Source of the DNA: Rhodoferax ferrireducens
GTDB lineage: Bacteria > Pseudomonadota > Gammaproteobacteria > Burkholderiales > Burkholderiaceae_C
NCBI GenBank assembly: GCA_002083775.1
Contig: MTEI01000001.1
Coordinates: 496,001-560,000 of the forward strand
Direction: 5' to 3'
Length of the DNA: 64,000 bases
Within the stretch, counting starts at the first letter, position 1; every line of letters begins with the position of its first letter. The notes under the pieces are model-generated. The model was given only the letters and a program-made list of their open reading frames with translations, was not told where the DNA came from and did not search any database. Positions 44,161-52,600 of this stretch are shown here, one piece after another. The translations under genes and the position numbers were made by a program.

Positions 44161-45099
44161 TTAGCGCCGCACCGGGGTGATGCTTTTCACCCGCGTCCAG
44201 CGCTCGCCAATGCAAAGGCGGGTGCAATCTTCTTCACACCAGGCAATCAGCACACCAGGTTTCAGGCCGCGCAGTGCACTGGTTTGTAGCGTCTGTTTCT
44301 TGCCTTTGGCCATGGCCACCGTCAGCAGGTGGCCGTTGATGGCGGTGATGGTGCCGCTGTGGATGGATTTGTCTTGCTCCGGGGCCGCCGTCACCAGCTT
44401 GGGCGCAGCCAGCTTGCGTGCTGGCGAAGTGGTTTTTTTGCGCGCGGGTTTGGCGGGCTTCTTGGGCTTGGCAGGCATGGTTGGCAGGACGCGCGGTGCG
44501 GGCCCGGCCGCGGGCTCCACCAGCACCTGCTGCGCCTTGGCGTAAAACTTCTTGCGCTCGTCCATGCCGTTGTAGCCACCATTGATGGCCAGGCTGATGT
44601 ATTCCACTGGCGACACATCGATGATCTTGCCGCGGTACTTTTTCTTCAGTACATCGCTGTCGGCATGGTTGGCAATGTCGTTCAGGCCACGCGTGCGCCA
44701 GTATTCGCAGGCGCTCCACACCGCATATTCAGGCTGCTCCAGCAGCTCGGGGTTGTTGAGAAAGAAGTCGCGGCGGCCATTTTTGATGCCCAGTTGCATG
44801 TAGTTGGCACGCCCGGTGGTCTGGAAAATGCCACGGCCCTTGAAACGCCCGCCGTCGCCGGGCTGGGTGTTGCCCAAGTCAGCGCGGCCTTCATAGGCGC
44901 GACCCGAGGCGTATTCGCGCAGCGTCACAAAGTGATCGGTCTCGTGGCAGGCCTGCGCCAGAAAGTGGCAAAACTCCTGCGGTGTGTCGATCTCGTATTG
45001 CGGGCACAGCTGGTTCATCCAGTGGGCCAGGTCTGCCATCAGCGGCGTGCTGCGGCCAGCTATGGCGGCCAGGTGTTGTGCTGTGAGTTTGAACGGCAT
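44161..45099 (-). CDS. GH19 chitinase/endolysin-like enzyme with basic linker and C-terminal domain
   Basis: A 312-residue protein. The N-terminal domain (1-190) looks like a GH19 lysozyme/chitinase: LAQACHETDHFVTLREYASG with the catalytic Glu, YEGRADLGN, GDGGRFKGRGIFQTTGRANY and AINGGYNGMDER. A Lys/Ala/Pro-rich linker (about 205-245) leads to a small C-terminal domain with three Cys (WCEEDCTRLCIGERW). Such enzymes are common in phages and as domesticated muramidases. No signal peptide, holin or other phage gene is seen. SD AAGGAG sits 6 nt before the ATG at 45099; the frame extends upstream without similarity. Confidence 0.78.
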   Translation of the reverse strand: MPFKLTAQHLAAIAGRSTPLMADLAHWMNQLCPQYEIDTPQEFCHFLAQACHETDHFVTLREYASGRAYEGRADLGNTQPGDGGRFKGRGIFQTTGRANYMQLGIKNGRRDFFLNNPELLEQPEYAVWSACEYWRTRGLNDIANHADSDVLKKKYRGKIIDVSPVEYISLAINGGYNGMDERKKFYAKAQQVLVEPAAGPAPRVLPTMPAKPKKPAKPARKKTTSPARKLAAPKLVTAAPEQDKSIHSGTITAINGHLLTVAMAKGKKQTLQTSALRGLKPGVLIAWCEEDCTRLCIGERWTRVKSITPVRR

Positions 45100-45333
45100 G
45101 CGAACTCCTTTCCGCTTGGCGGCGAGGGTGGTTTTACGAGGGTCAGGGCGCAGGGGTCGGTACATCAAACACGGCAAAACGCGTATCGTGATTGATGCGC
45201 AAGCGTTTGGCAAGCTCTGCCAGCCAGGCTTGCCAGCCTGAGTTGCATCGACGCCAACACCTCTTGGCACTTTGGTTTGTCCCTAGAATCAAGACACGCC
45301 TACTTGTCACCTGGCACCCCAGGTACTTACACC

Positions 45334-46026
45334 ATGAGCATGGAAGAAATCAGTTTCACCGATTTGATGGCCTCGTCCATCCACGATATGAAAAACTCGG
45401 TGAACGTGCAAGTGCATGCACTGGAGCAAATCGCCACCGAAGCCAAGGCGCGGGGTGATCTGGAGGCCTTCAACAGCCTGGTGGTGGTGATTGCGCAAGC
45501 GCACCGGGTCAATGCCAACCTGATCCAGTTGCTCAGCCTGTACAAGTTTGGCAAATCCACCTACCCGCTCGACATTCAGGAGTATTCGGTGGCCGAGCTG
45601 ATTGCCGAGGCGGTGCTGCAGCAGCGCTCGGTGCTTGACTTCAAAGGCATCAGTGTGGCAGTGGATTGCGCTGACGACTGTTATTGGTATTTTGACCACG
45701 ACCTGATGACCGGCGTGCTGCTCAACGCGCTGAACAACGCCTGCAGCTACACCCACGACAAGGTCCGCATTGCCGCGCAGGTGCAAGGCGGCGCGCTGGT
45801 ACTGCGCGTGGAGGACAACGGCCCTGGTTACCCCGCGCAGATGCTGCAAGGCCATGGCCTGGGGGCCAGCAAAGGCGTCAATTTCTCCAACGGCAGCACC
45901 GGCCTGGGGTTTTACTTTTCGGCACAGGTAGCGCAGCTGCACCAAAATCAGGGGCGATTGGGTACGCTGACGATTGACAACGGTGGCACCTACGGTGGTG
46001 GCTGTTTTGTGGTCACCCTGCCTTGA
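45334..46026 (+). CDS. Sensor histidine kinase, soluble
   Basis: A 230-residue protein without membrane helices. The N-terminal part has an H-box-like ASSIHDMKNSVNVQ. The HATPase domain shows the N-box ALNNACSYTH, G1 VEDNGPGYP and G2 STGLGFYFSAQ. It lacks its own sensor domain, so it probably depends on a partner. The gene lies 17 bp upstream of a response regulator with TPR repeats; the two form a two-component pair. The signal and output are unknown. Confidence 0.82.
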   Translation: MSMEEISFTDLMASSIHDMKNSVNVQVHALEQIATEAKARGDLEAFNSLVVVIAQAHRVNANLIQLLSLYKFGKSTYPLDIQEYSVAELIAEAVLQQRSVLDFKGISVAVDCADDCYWYFDHDLMTGVLLNALNNACSYTHDKVRIAAQVQGGALVLRVEDNGPGYPAQMLQGHGLGASKGVNFSNGSTGLGFYFSAQVAQLHQNQGRLGTLTIDNGGTYGGGCFVVTLP

Positions 46027-46043
46027 ACCGATGCCCCTGAAAG

Positions 46044-47660
46044 ATGCCGATGCCGCTCACCCTGCAGCAAGCCAATACCCTGATCGTTGACGATTTTCAA
46101 AGCATGCGCACCATGCTGCGCGACTTTGTCAAATCGATGGGTATGACGCGCGTTGAAACCGCCTGCCACGGCAAAGACGCCATCAGCCACCTGGCCGAGA
46201 GCCGCTACGACATCGTCCTGTGTGATTACAACCTGGGCCCCGGTGCCAACGGCCAGCAGGTGCTGGAAGAGGCGCGCACGCGCAACCTGATTGGGGTGTC
46301 CACCATCTGGGTCATTGTCACCGCCGAAAAAACCGCCGATATGGTGATGGGCGCCGCCGAGATCAAGCCCGATGACTACCTGCTCAAACCCATCAACCAG
46401 GTGCTGCTGCAAAGCCGCCTGGAGAAACTCATTGCCCGCAAACAGTCGCTGGGCGGGGTAGAGAACGCCATCCGAGCCAAGGATTTTGGCGGCGCCTTGG
46501 CGCAGTGTGACCTGCTGCTCAGGATGCAGTCTGCCAACCCGCACGAGGTGCTGCGCATCAAGAGCGACCTGCTGCTGACGCTGGGCGACTTTGAAGCTGC
46601 GCGCGGCGTGTTTGACTCGGTGCTGGCGCAGCGCAGCGTGGCCTGGGCCAAGACCGGCATGGGCAAGGTGCTGTTTCACACCGGTGACCCTGCCGGGGCA
46701 GCCACCCTGTTTGAGCAGGTGCTGGCTGAAAACCAGATGTACATCGAAGCGGCCGACTGGCTGGCCAAAACCCACGAGGCGCTGGGTGACACGGTGCGGG
46801 CGCAGCAGGTACTGCAAGACGCGATCAAGCTGTCGCCCAACTCGCCGCTGCGCCAAAAGAAGCTGGGCGACACAGCCCTGAAAAACGGCGAGCTGGATGT
46901 AGCGCAAACGGCTTTCGAGAAAACCATCAAGATCAGCGAGTTCTCGGCCCACAAAAACCCGGCGGTTTATGCCAAGCTGGCCGAGGTGCTGGTGGACAAG
47001 GGCGAATCTAGCGAGGCGCTGAACGTGCTCAAGCGCAGCAAGACCGACTTTCGCTACAACTCTGCCGCTGCACTGCAAACCGCTGCCGCCGAGACCCGCA
47101 TCTACCAGAAGCTGGGCCAGACCGACAAGGCCCAGGCCGCGCTGGCCAGCGCCGAACAGCTGGCCACGCAGCTGGGCGACAAGCTCAGCCCGGATCTGAT
47201 GCTCGAACTGGCCAAGTCGCAGCTGAAAATGGGCCACAAGGACAAAGCCTGCCAGTTGCTCGGCCAGGTGGTCAAAAACGACCATGAAAACGCCCAGCTC
47301 TCCAGCGAGATTGAGGCCATTTTCGACGCCGAAAATCTGGCAGGCGAGGGCCAGGCACTGATCAAGGCAGCCCGCCAGGAAGTCATCGACATCAACAACC
47401 AGGGCGTGCTGCTGGCCCAACAGGGCCAGTTTGAACAAGGTGCCAAGCTGCTGCGCGAAGCCGTCAAAAAGCTGCCGTCCAGCGAGGTGATGCTGGTCAA
47501 CCTGTGCGGTCTGTTGATTGCGCAGATGACCAAGTCGGGCTACAAAGAGGCGCTGGCCTCTGAGGCGCGGGAGCTGCTGGAGCGCGTGCACACCCTGAAT
47601 CCTGGCAACAAGAAGTTTTACAGCTACTCGCTGGTGCTGGCGCGGCTGCAGCGGACCTGA
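46044..47660 (+). CDS. Response regulator with TPR-repeat output
   Basis: A 538-residue protein. The receiver (about 10-130) has VDDFQSMR, the phospho-Asp in VLCDYNLGPG and Lys in YLLKPINQ. The rest (about 140-530) is a chain of TPR-like helical repeats, such as VLRIKSDLLLTLGDFEAARGVF and PAVYAKLAEVLVDKGESSEALNVL (cited by their cores). There is no DNA-binding or enzymatic output domain, so it acts by protein-protein contact. It is co-transcribed with the histidine kinase 17 bp upstream. Confidence 0.88.
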   Translation: MPMPLTLQQANTLIVDDFQSMRTMLRDFVKSMGMTRVETACHGKDAISHLAESRYDIVLCDYNLGPGANGQQVLEEARTRNLIGVSTIWVIVTAEKTADMVMGAAEIKPDDYLLKPINQVLLQSRLEKLIARKQSLGGVENAIRAKDFGGALAQCDLLLRMQSANPHEVLRIKSDLLLTLGDFEAARGVFDSVLAQRSVAWAKTGMGKVLFHTGDPAGAATLFEQVLAENQMYIEAADWLAKTHEALGDTVRAQQVLQDAIKLSPNSPLRQKKLGDTALKNGELDVAQTAFEKTIKISEFSAHKNPAVYAKLAEVLVDKGESSEALNVLKRSKTDFRYNSAAALQTAAAETRIYQKLGQTDKAQAALASAEQLATQLGDKLSPDLMLELAKSQLKMGHKDKACQLLGQVVKNDHENAQLSSEIEAIFDAENLAGEGQALIKAARQEVIDINNQGVLLAQQGQFEQGAKLLREAVKKLPSSEVMLVNLCGLLIAQMTKSGYKEALASEARELLERVHTLNPGNKKFYSYSLVLARLQRT

Positions 47661-47731
47661 GAATTTTTTAGCCCTGAGGGTCTTGGCTCCGACGGCCAGC
47701 ACCTGGGTTTGGGCACCGATAACATCACCGC

Positions 47732-48946
47732 ATGACTTCTGCCACGCACGCACTTCACGCCCCCGTTCCCCTGCAGCAAGACGCCGCCATCATCGGTCTG
47801 GTGGGGCTAGCGCATGCAGCCTCGCACTTTGGCCACCTGTTGCTACCGCCGCTGTTTCCGGTGTTCATGGCCGACTTTGGGCTGAGTTACTCGCAGTTGG
47901 GGCTGCTGATGAGCACGTTTTTTGTGGTCTCGGGAATTGGCCAGGCTTCTGCCGGTTTTGTGGTCGACAGGATCGGTGCGCGGCCGATGCTGTTTGGCGC
48001 GCTGGGCCTGTTTGTGCTGGCCTGTCTGCTGGCGTCGCAGGTCACGGGTTACAGCGGTCTGGTCGGGGTAGCGGCGGTGGCCGGCCTGGCCAATGCCACC
48101 TTTCACCCGGTGGATTTCACCATTTTGAACCAGCGGGTATCCCCGCCACGACTTGGGCACGCCTTCAGCGCGCACGGGCTCACCGGCAACCTGGGCTGGG
48201 CGCTGGCGCCGGTGTTTTTTGCCACCCTGAGCAGCCTGTACAGCTGGCGCACGGCGTATGGGGTGGCGGCGGTGATGTACCTGGCCATCATCGCGCTGCT
48301 GTGGCTGCACCGCGACAAGCTCAGCACCCAGGCGGTGGTCCATCACCCTGATTCACCTGCCGAGCACAGCATGGCCTTCATGAAGCTGCCGGTGGTGTGG
48401 TGGTGTTTTGCCTTCTTTTTGCTCTCGACCATGACACTGGCGGTGGTGCAGAGCTTTTCGGTGTCGATTTTGAAAGCCATGCACGGCATCAGTTTTGAGT
48501 CGGCCACCTTCACGCTCACCGCCTACATGTTATGTGGCGCGTTGGGCATGTTTGTGGGTGGGTTCGTGGCAGCGCATTCGCGCCACAGCGACCGGGTGGT
48601 GGCGCTGTCCATGGCGGCTGCGGCGGTGCTGCTGGCGCTGTGTGGCACCGGTCTGTTTGGGCCCACTTGGAGCATGGTGGTGCTGGCCTCCACCGGCTTT
48701 GCGGTGGGTATTGGCGGGCCGTCGCGCGACGTGATGATCAAAAAAGCCACGCCCCAGGGCGCCACGGGCCGGGTGTATGGACTGGTGTATTCGGGGCTGG
48801 ACACCGGCTTTGCCATCTCGCCGCTGGTGTTTGGCGCGTTCATGGACCGGGGCTGGTACGGCGCCACGCTGATCGGCGCGGCTGCTGTGCTGCTGCTGAG
48901 TGTGGTGGCAGCGTTGGGCGTGGGGCGACGCACTGTGGCGCGCTAG
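47732..48946 (+). CDS. MFS transporter (fosmidomycin-resistance-like)
   Basis: A 404-residue transporter with 12 predicted membrane helices. GFVVDRIGARPMLFGAL is the loop 2-3 motif of MFS proteins (cited by its VDRIGARP core). GLAHAASHFGHLLLPPLFPVF and FHPVDFTILNQRVSPPRLGHAFSAHG resemble Fsr-type exporters (cores cited). The substrate is not known. It stands alone, 71 bp after the TPR response regulator. Confidence 0.82.
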   Translation: MTSATHALHAPVPLQQDAAIIGLVGLAHAASHFGHLLLPPLFPVFMADFGLSYSQLGLLMSTFFVVSGIGQASAGFVVDRIGARPMLFGALGLFVLACLLASQVTGYSGLVGVAAVAGLANATFHPVDFTILNQRVSPPRLGHAFSAHGLTGNLGWALAPVFFATLSSLYSWRTAYGVAAVMYLAIIALLWLHRDKLSTQAVVHHPDSPAEHSMAFMKLPVVWWCFAFFLLSTMTLAVVQSFSVSILKAMHGISFESATFTLTAYMLCGALGMFVGGFVAAHSRHSDRVVALSMAAAAVLLALCGTGLFGPTWSMVVLASTGFAVGIGGPSRDVMIKKATPQGATGRVYGLVYSGLDTGFAISPLVFGAFMDRGWYGATLIGAAAVLLLSVVAALGVGRRTVAR

Positions 48947-49009
48947 CAGGTCGTTCTAAGCCTTTTCGGCGTGTTTTCCGGCATCCGAATCAGTCTGGTC
49001 AAGGTCAGT

Positions 49010-49028
49010 GCTCGCAGTGTGTGCGAGC
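49010..49028. promoter_or_regulatory. Inverted repeat upstream of the adhesin sigma-54 promoter
   Basis: GCTCGCA-GTGTG-TGCGAGC is a perfect inverted repeat with 7-bp arms, about 100 bp upstream of the -24 element. It may be the binding site of an unknown sigma-54 activator, or a hairpin after the MFS gene; there is no T tract to favour the latter. Confidence 0.4.
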
Positions 49029-49117
49029 GGACCGCCGTGTCGGAAAGCTTTACATTCCTCGCTACTCAGAACGAACCTCAGAATTTAACCCTATGATTTA
49101 AAAAGATAAAATTCTTA

Positions 49118-49133
49118 TGGCACGATTATTGCA
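49118..49133 (+). promoter_or_regulatory. Sigma-54 promoter upstream of the giant adhesin
   Basis: TGGCACGATTATTGCA is a perfect match to TGGCAC-N5-TTGCA. Its first 14 bases are the same as those of the Rieske promoter at 5109. It points to the adhesin gene, whose ATG lies 508 bp downstream. Confidence 0.7.
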
Positions 49134-49239
49134 TGCATGTTAACCAACTGATTTTTGCGATACCAGTGGACCATCAAAGTCAATTTTTTTGCAATTTGGG
49201 TGCACGCAGACAAGATTGGTAGAAGGTCCTTTCGGTTCA

Positions 49240-49272
49240 CTGGCTACAGCCCTCACCTGGGGTCTAGTTGAT
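49240..49272 (+). repeat. Possible degenerate copy of the dispersed repeat
   Basis: GGCTACAGCCCTCACCTGGG, then GTCTAGTTGATG. It resembles copy 2 (3542-3580) in both arms, but the inner stem is decayed. Weak. Confidence 0.3.
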
Positions 49273-49645
49273 GAAGCGTGAAGTACAGGCAGCCCAAGTA
49301 TTGCCGGTCAAAGCAGTTTCTGGGGCGAATGTCGCGCCCAACCGGATCACCCTGCACGAATGCTCCGGTATTTTTCACGGCACCTGTCGCAAACCAGCCA
49401 TGTTGAAATTCCTTTTCAATGCTGTGCGATACCTCACCTACCCGCTTGCTAGTCTTGGCATCTTGTTCTGGCCAAGATCGACTTTCCAGGTTCAGGTGGA
49501 TGAGGGGTTGCGGTGCAATGCGGTGTGTGGCATGCATCAAAAGAAGAATGCATTCATCTCTGACCGCGACCCCGGTTTGCTAAGTCTCGTTTTCCCATCG
49601 TCGCGCGCCCCTGGCGCTGACATCACCGGGAGCCATCCGCCATGA
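49271..49645 (+). CDS. Doubtful small frame overlapping the adhesin start
   Basis: A 124-codon frame starting MKREVQAAQVLPVKAVSG. Its TGA overlaps the adhesin ATG by 4 bp (ATGA), an arrangement used for translational coupling. There is one hydrophobic segment (about 45-65), five cysteines and no recognised family. The residue composition is not clearly protein-like and no good SD precedes it. It may be a leader frame or chance. Confidence 0.22.
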   Translation: MKREVQAAQVLPVKAVSGANVAPNRITLHECSGIFHGTCRKPAMLKFLFNAVRYLTYPLASLGILFWPRSTFQVQVDEGLRCNAVCGMHQKKNAFISDRDPGLLSLVFPSSRAPGADITGSHPP

Positions 49646-52600
49646 GTAAGTCAGCCTCGGGTTATCTGCGTCGTCAATATTTGTGCGTGTTGCGCCGTTG
49701 CGCATGGCTCAATGCCGTTGCGAACATCAGCATGATGTCCTGTTCCGCCATGGCGCTGACCACAACCAGTGTGCAGGGCCAAACCATCGTGCCGGACGGC
49801 CGCACCCAGACCCAGCTCAGCGTCAACGGCGCGGTGACCGACATCACCACGCAAACCGTGCGAGGGCCCAACGCCTTCAATTCGTTTTCGCGGTTCGATG
49901 TTGACCAGGCGGCCACTGTCAATCTGCATCTGCCGGGCAGCACGTCCAACTTGCTCAACCTGGTGACTGACCATCGCTCTTACATCAACGGGCTGGTCAA
50001 CGCCTACAAAGACGGTGCCATCGGTGGCAATGTGTTCTTCTTCAACCCGCACGGCATAGCGGTGGGTAGCGGCGGCGTGCTGAATGTTGGCAGCCTGACA
50101 CTGGCTACCCCCACCGCCGCGTTCATGGATCGGCTGATCTCGCCGGGCGGCGACATAAACGTTGAAGCCACCGCCGAAGCGCTCGCAGGCCATGTGCCAC
50201 TCAGCCCGACTGGCTTGGTGTCGGTGAAAGGCCGCATCAATGCCGCCGAGGCGGTGACGCTGGCTGGCGGCAATGTCAACGTAGTGGCTGGCGCCCAGAT
50301 ATTCGCCGGCGGCAAAGCCCAGGTGGCGTTCGACGATTTGGTCAACGTGGGCGGCCTGCAAATGGCCACTCAAGTCAAGGTGGATGGCGGCCTGATCCGC
50401 ATCGCTGCCGCCGAGGACATCACAGTGGCCGGTCAGGTCTCGGCTGATGGCGTGGGCGAACAGGCCAACGGCGGTTCCATCACCGTCATGGCCGATCGTA
50501 ATTCAACCCTGGAAGCGAGTGGCAAAGTGTCAGCCGATGCCGGCAACAGCGGCGACGGAGGTTTCGTTGAATTTTCCGCGCACAAAACGGTGTACCTGAA
50601 CGGCAATGGACTCTCCGCGCGCGCTGCCGGGGGTGGCGAAGCCGGCAACATCCTTATCGATCCGACGGATTTGTCCTGGAGCGGCAGCAGCGACTACACC
50701 TGGGCAGGCAGCACTTATGACCAGTTCTCTCACGGTGCCAACCTGACGATCACCGCCAGCAACAAGGTGTCGCTTGACAACGTCATGTTGTCCACACGCG
50801 ATATTGGTAACGCACCAGATACGCGCGCCAATCATCTCACGGGAACTTCGCAGGGCAACTCCGGCAATATCACCATCAACGCCAAAGATATCGAACTGAA
50901 GAATGGCACGCAGCTACTTGCTCAGGCCGACAACGGCAAGGCCGCCGGCAACATCAGTATCACCGCCACCGACAACCAGTCCACCCCGGCCTTCGCGGCT
51001 CTGGACAGCTCCATCGCCACCATTCTTATTGACCACGCCACCATCAAAGGCGGCAACGTCAGCATCACGGCCACCGCAAACGACAAATGGGAGTGGACCG
51101 GCAACGAGTTCGGCGACAAGGTGCTGGGCTTCCTGGACGATCTTCGGATCGGTCTGAACATCAGCTATTCCTATGCCTGGGCCCATGTCGACGTGCTCAA
51201 CAATAGTGCCATCGATGCCGCCGGCACGCTGGACGTGGCGGCTGTGGCCAAGGCCGATGCCACTATGCGCGTGTTATCCACTCTGGTGGGCGTGGGTTAT
51301 GGCGAAACCGATGCCAACGCCAAGGTGAACATCGGCATCGCCAGCCTGGGAGCCGACGGCGCCATGACCCTGCGCGCCCAGGCCGACAGCACGCTGAAAG
51401 TCGAAGTGGATACAGTGAACACTGGCAAGTTCAACAATGCCGCTTCCAATGCCAGCCAGTATGCGGACTTTGCCTTCGCCATCGGCAAGGGCAAACAGGT
51501 GGCTGAAGCCATCGTCGGTCCCAATGCCACCATCTCCAGGGCCCAATCCCTCAAGGTGGAAGCCACTGGAGAGAAGTCCCAATCGGTTGCATCCAGCGGC
51601 GGCGCCTACAAGGATGGCACAGCCTCTGCTGGCGTCTCGGTATCCATTTCCGACACCACCCTGACCGCCCGTCTCGGCGGCAACATCAACGCCAATCAGG
51701 TGACCGTCAAGGCGGAAATCGCCGACGACGCGTCCAGTGAAGTCTCCGCCTCCGCCGGCACCGCCGGCAGTCCTGATCTGCAGGAAGCCATCACCAGCGC
51801 CAAACCGGTGGAAACGATCCTGTTCGAGAAGCTGTCCGACTTCGTCGCCAAGGCGCCAACGACGGACCAGCGCAGTGGTAATTCCGCCAAGTTGGGTGTC
51901 GCCGCAGCCTTCGCCTGGGTGGAGAACACCAACACTGTCACCGCCGAAGTGGCGGCCAACAGCCACATCACCACTCCCGGCGCCTTGAACATTCTCGCCG
52001 CTGCAGAGGAAAGCATCAGCTTCGAAACCTCCGCCGCCGTGGACGAAAGGGATCTGGAGAAGACATCGGAAGGGGACAACAAGACCACCGAAGACAAGAA
52101 GAAGATCGCAGTTTCCGCGTCCGTGCTGGTACTCGACATGCAACACCATGCCGACGCCCGAATCGGTGATGGCGCTGTGATCAGTGCCGGTGGCCCGGTG
52201 AACGTGAACGCCAGTTCCACCATCGTGCCCTTCTACCAGCAATGGCCGGAGCTGATCGGCAAGTTCAGGAACATGGATTGGAGCAGCGCCAATGCCTGGT
52301 ACGACCTGGGCGAGGCCCTCTACGAAACCGTGGGCGATCCAGTCGGCGCCAGTACCTGGTCCCAGACTGCGGTGGAAAGCGAGAAACTGGCGCTGGCCGG
52401 CGCTCTGCAATTCCTCACCCTGGACAACAAAGCCACGGCGAAGATCGGCGACGCCGACATCAACGTCGGCAACGACCCCATCACCGCGAACCAGGACGTG
52501 AACGTGGTGGCCAGGGCCAGTCAGGGCACCTTGAGCCTGGTGGGCGTGCCCGAATGGGATCCCACCAGTCCGCCTGGTTCCAACACCAGCTCCAGCAGCG

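Larger units (their letters stand above)
48947..49641 (+). other. 695-bp intergenic/leader region before the giant adhesin
   Basis: This stretch holds an inverted repeat (49010-49028), a sigma-54 promoter (49118-49133), a degenerate copy of the dispersed repeat (49240-49272) and a doubtful small frame (49271-49645). I found no recognised riboswitch or RNA gene. If the sigma-54 promoter is used, the adhesin mRNA has an unusually long leader of about 500 nt. Confidence 0.6.

Noticed and set aside
47660..47700. TTTTTTAGCCCTGAGGGTC after the TPR regulator, considered as a repeat copy or terminator
   Set aside because: The stem is short, the T run precedes rather than follows it on the plus strand, and the flanks do not match the repeat family.
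45990..47753. 587-codon minus-strand frame opposite the TPR response regulator
   Set aside because: Antisense to a gene with clear receiver and TPR motifs. Composition (Gln/His/Leu/Gly) is typical of a mirror frame.
49253..49540. 95-codon minus-strand frame in the adhesin leader, considered as a transposase remnant
   Set aside because: No transposase motif, inverted repeats or target duplication could be seen, and the start has no ribosome binding site.
49134..49641. Possible cyclic-di-GMP or other riboswitch in the long adhesin leader
   Set aside because: I could not find the conserved core of a GEMM or other known aptamer. A covariance-model search would be decisive.
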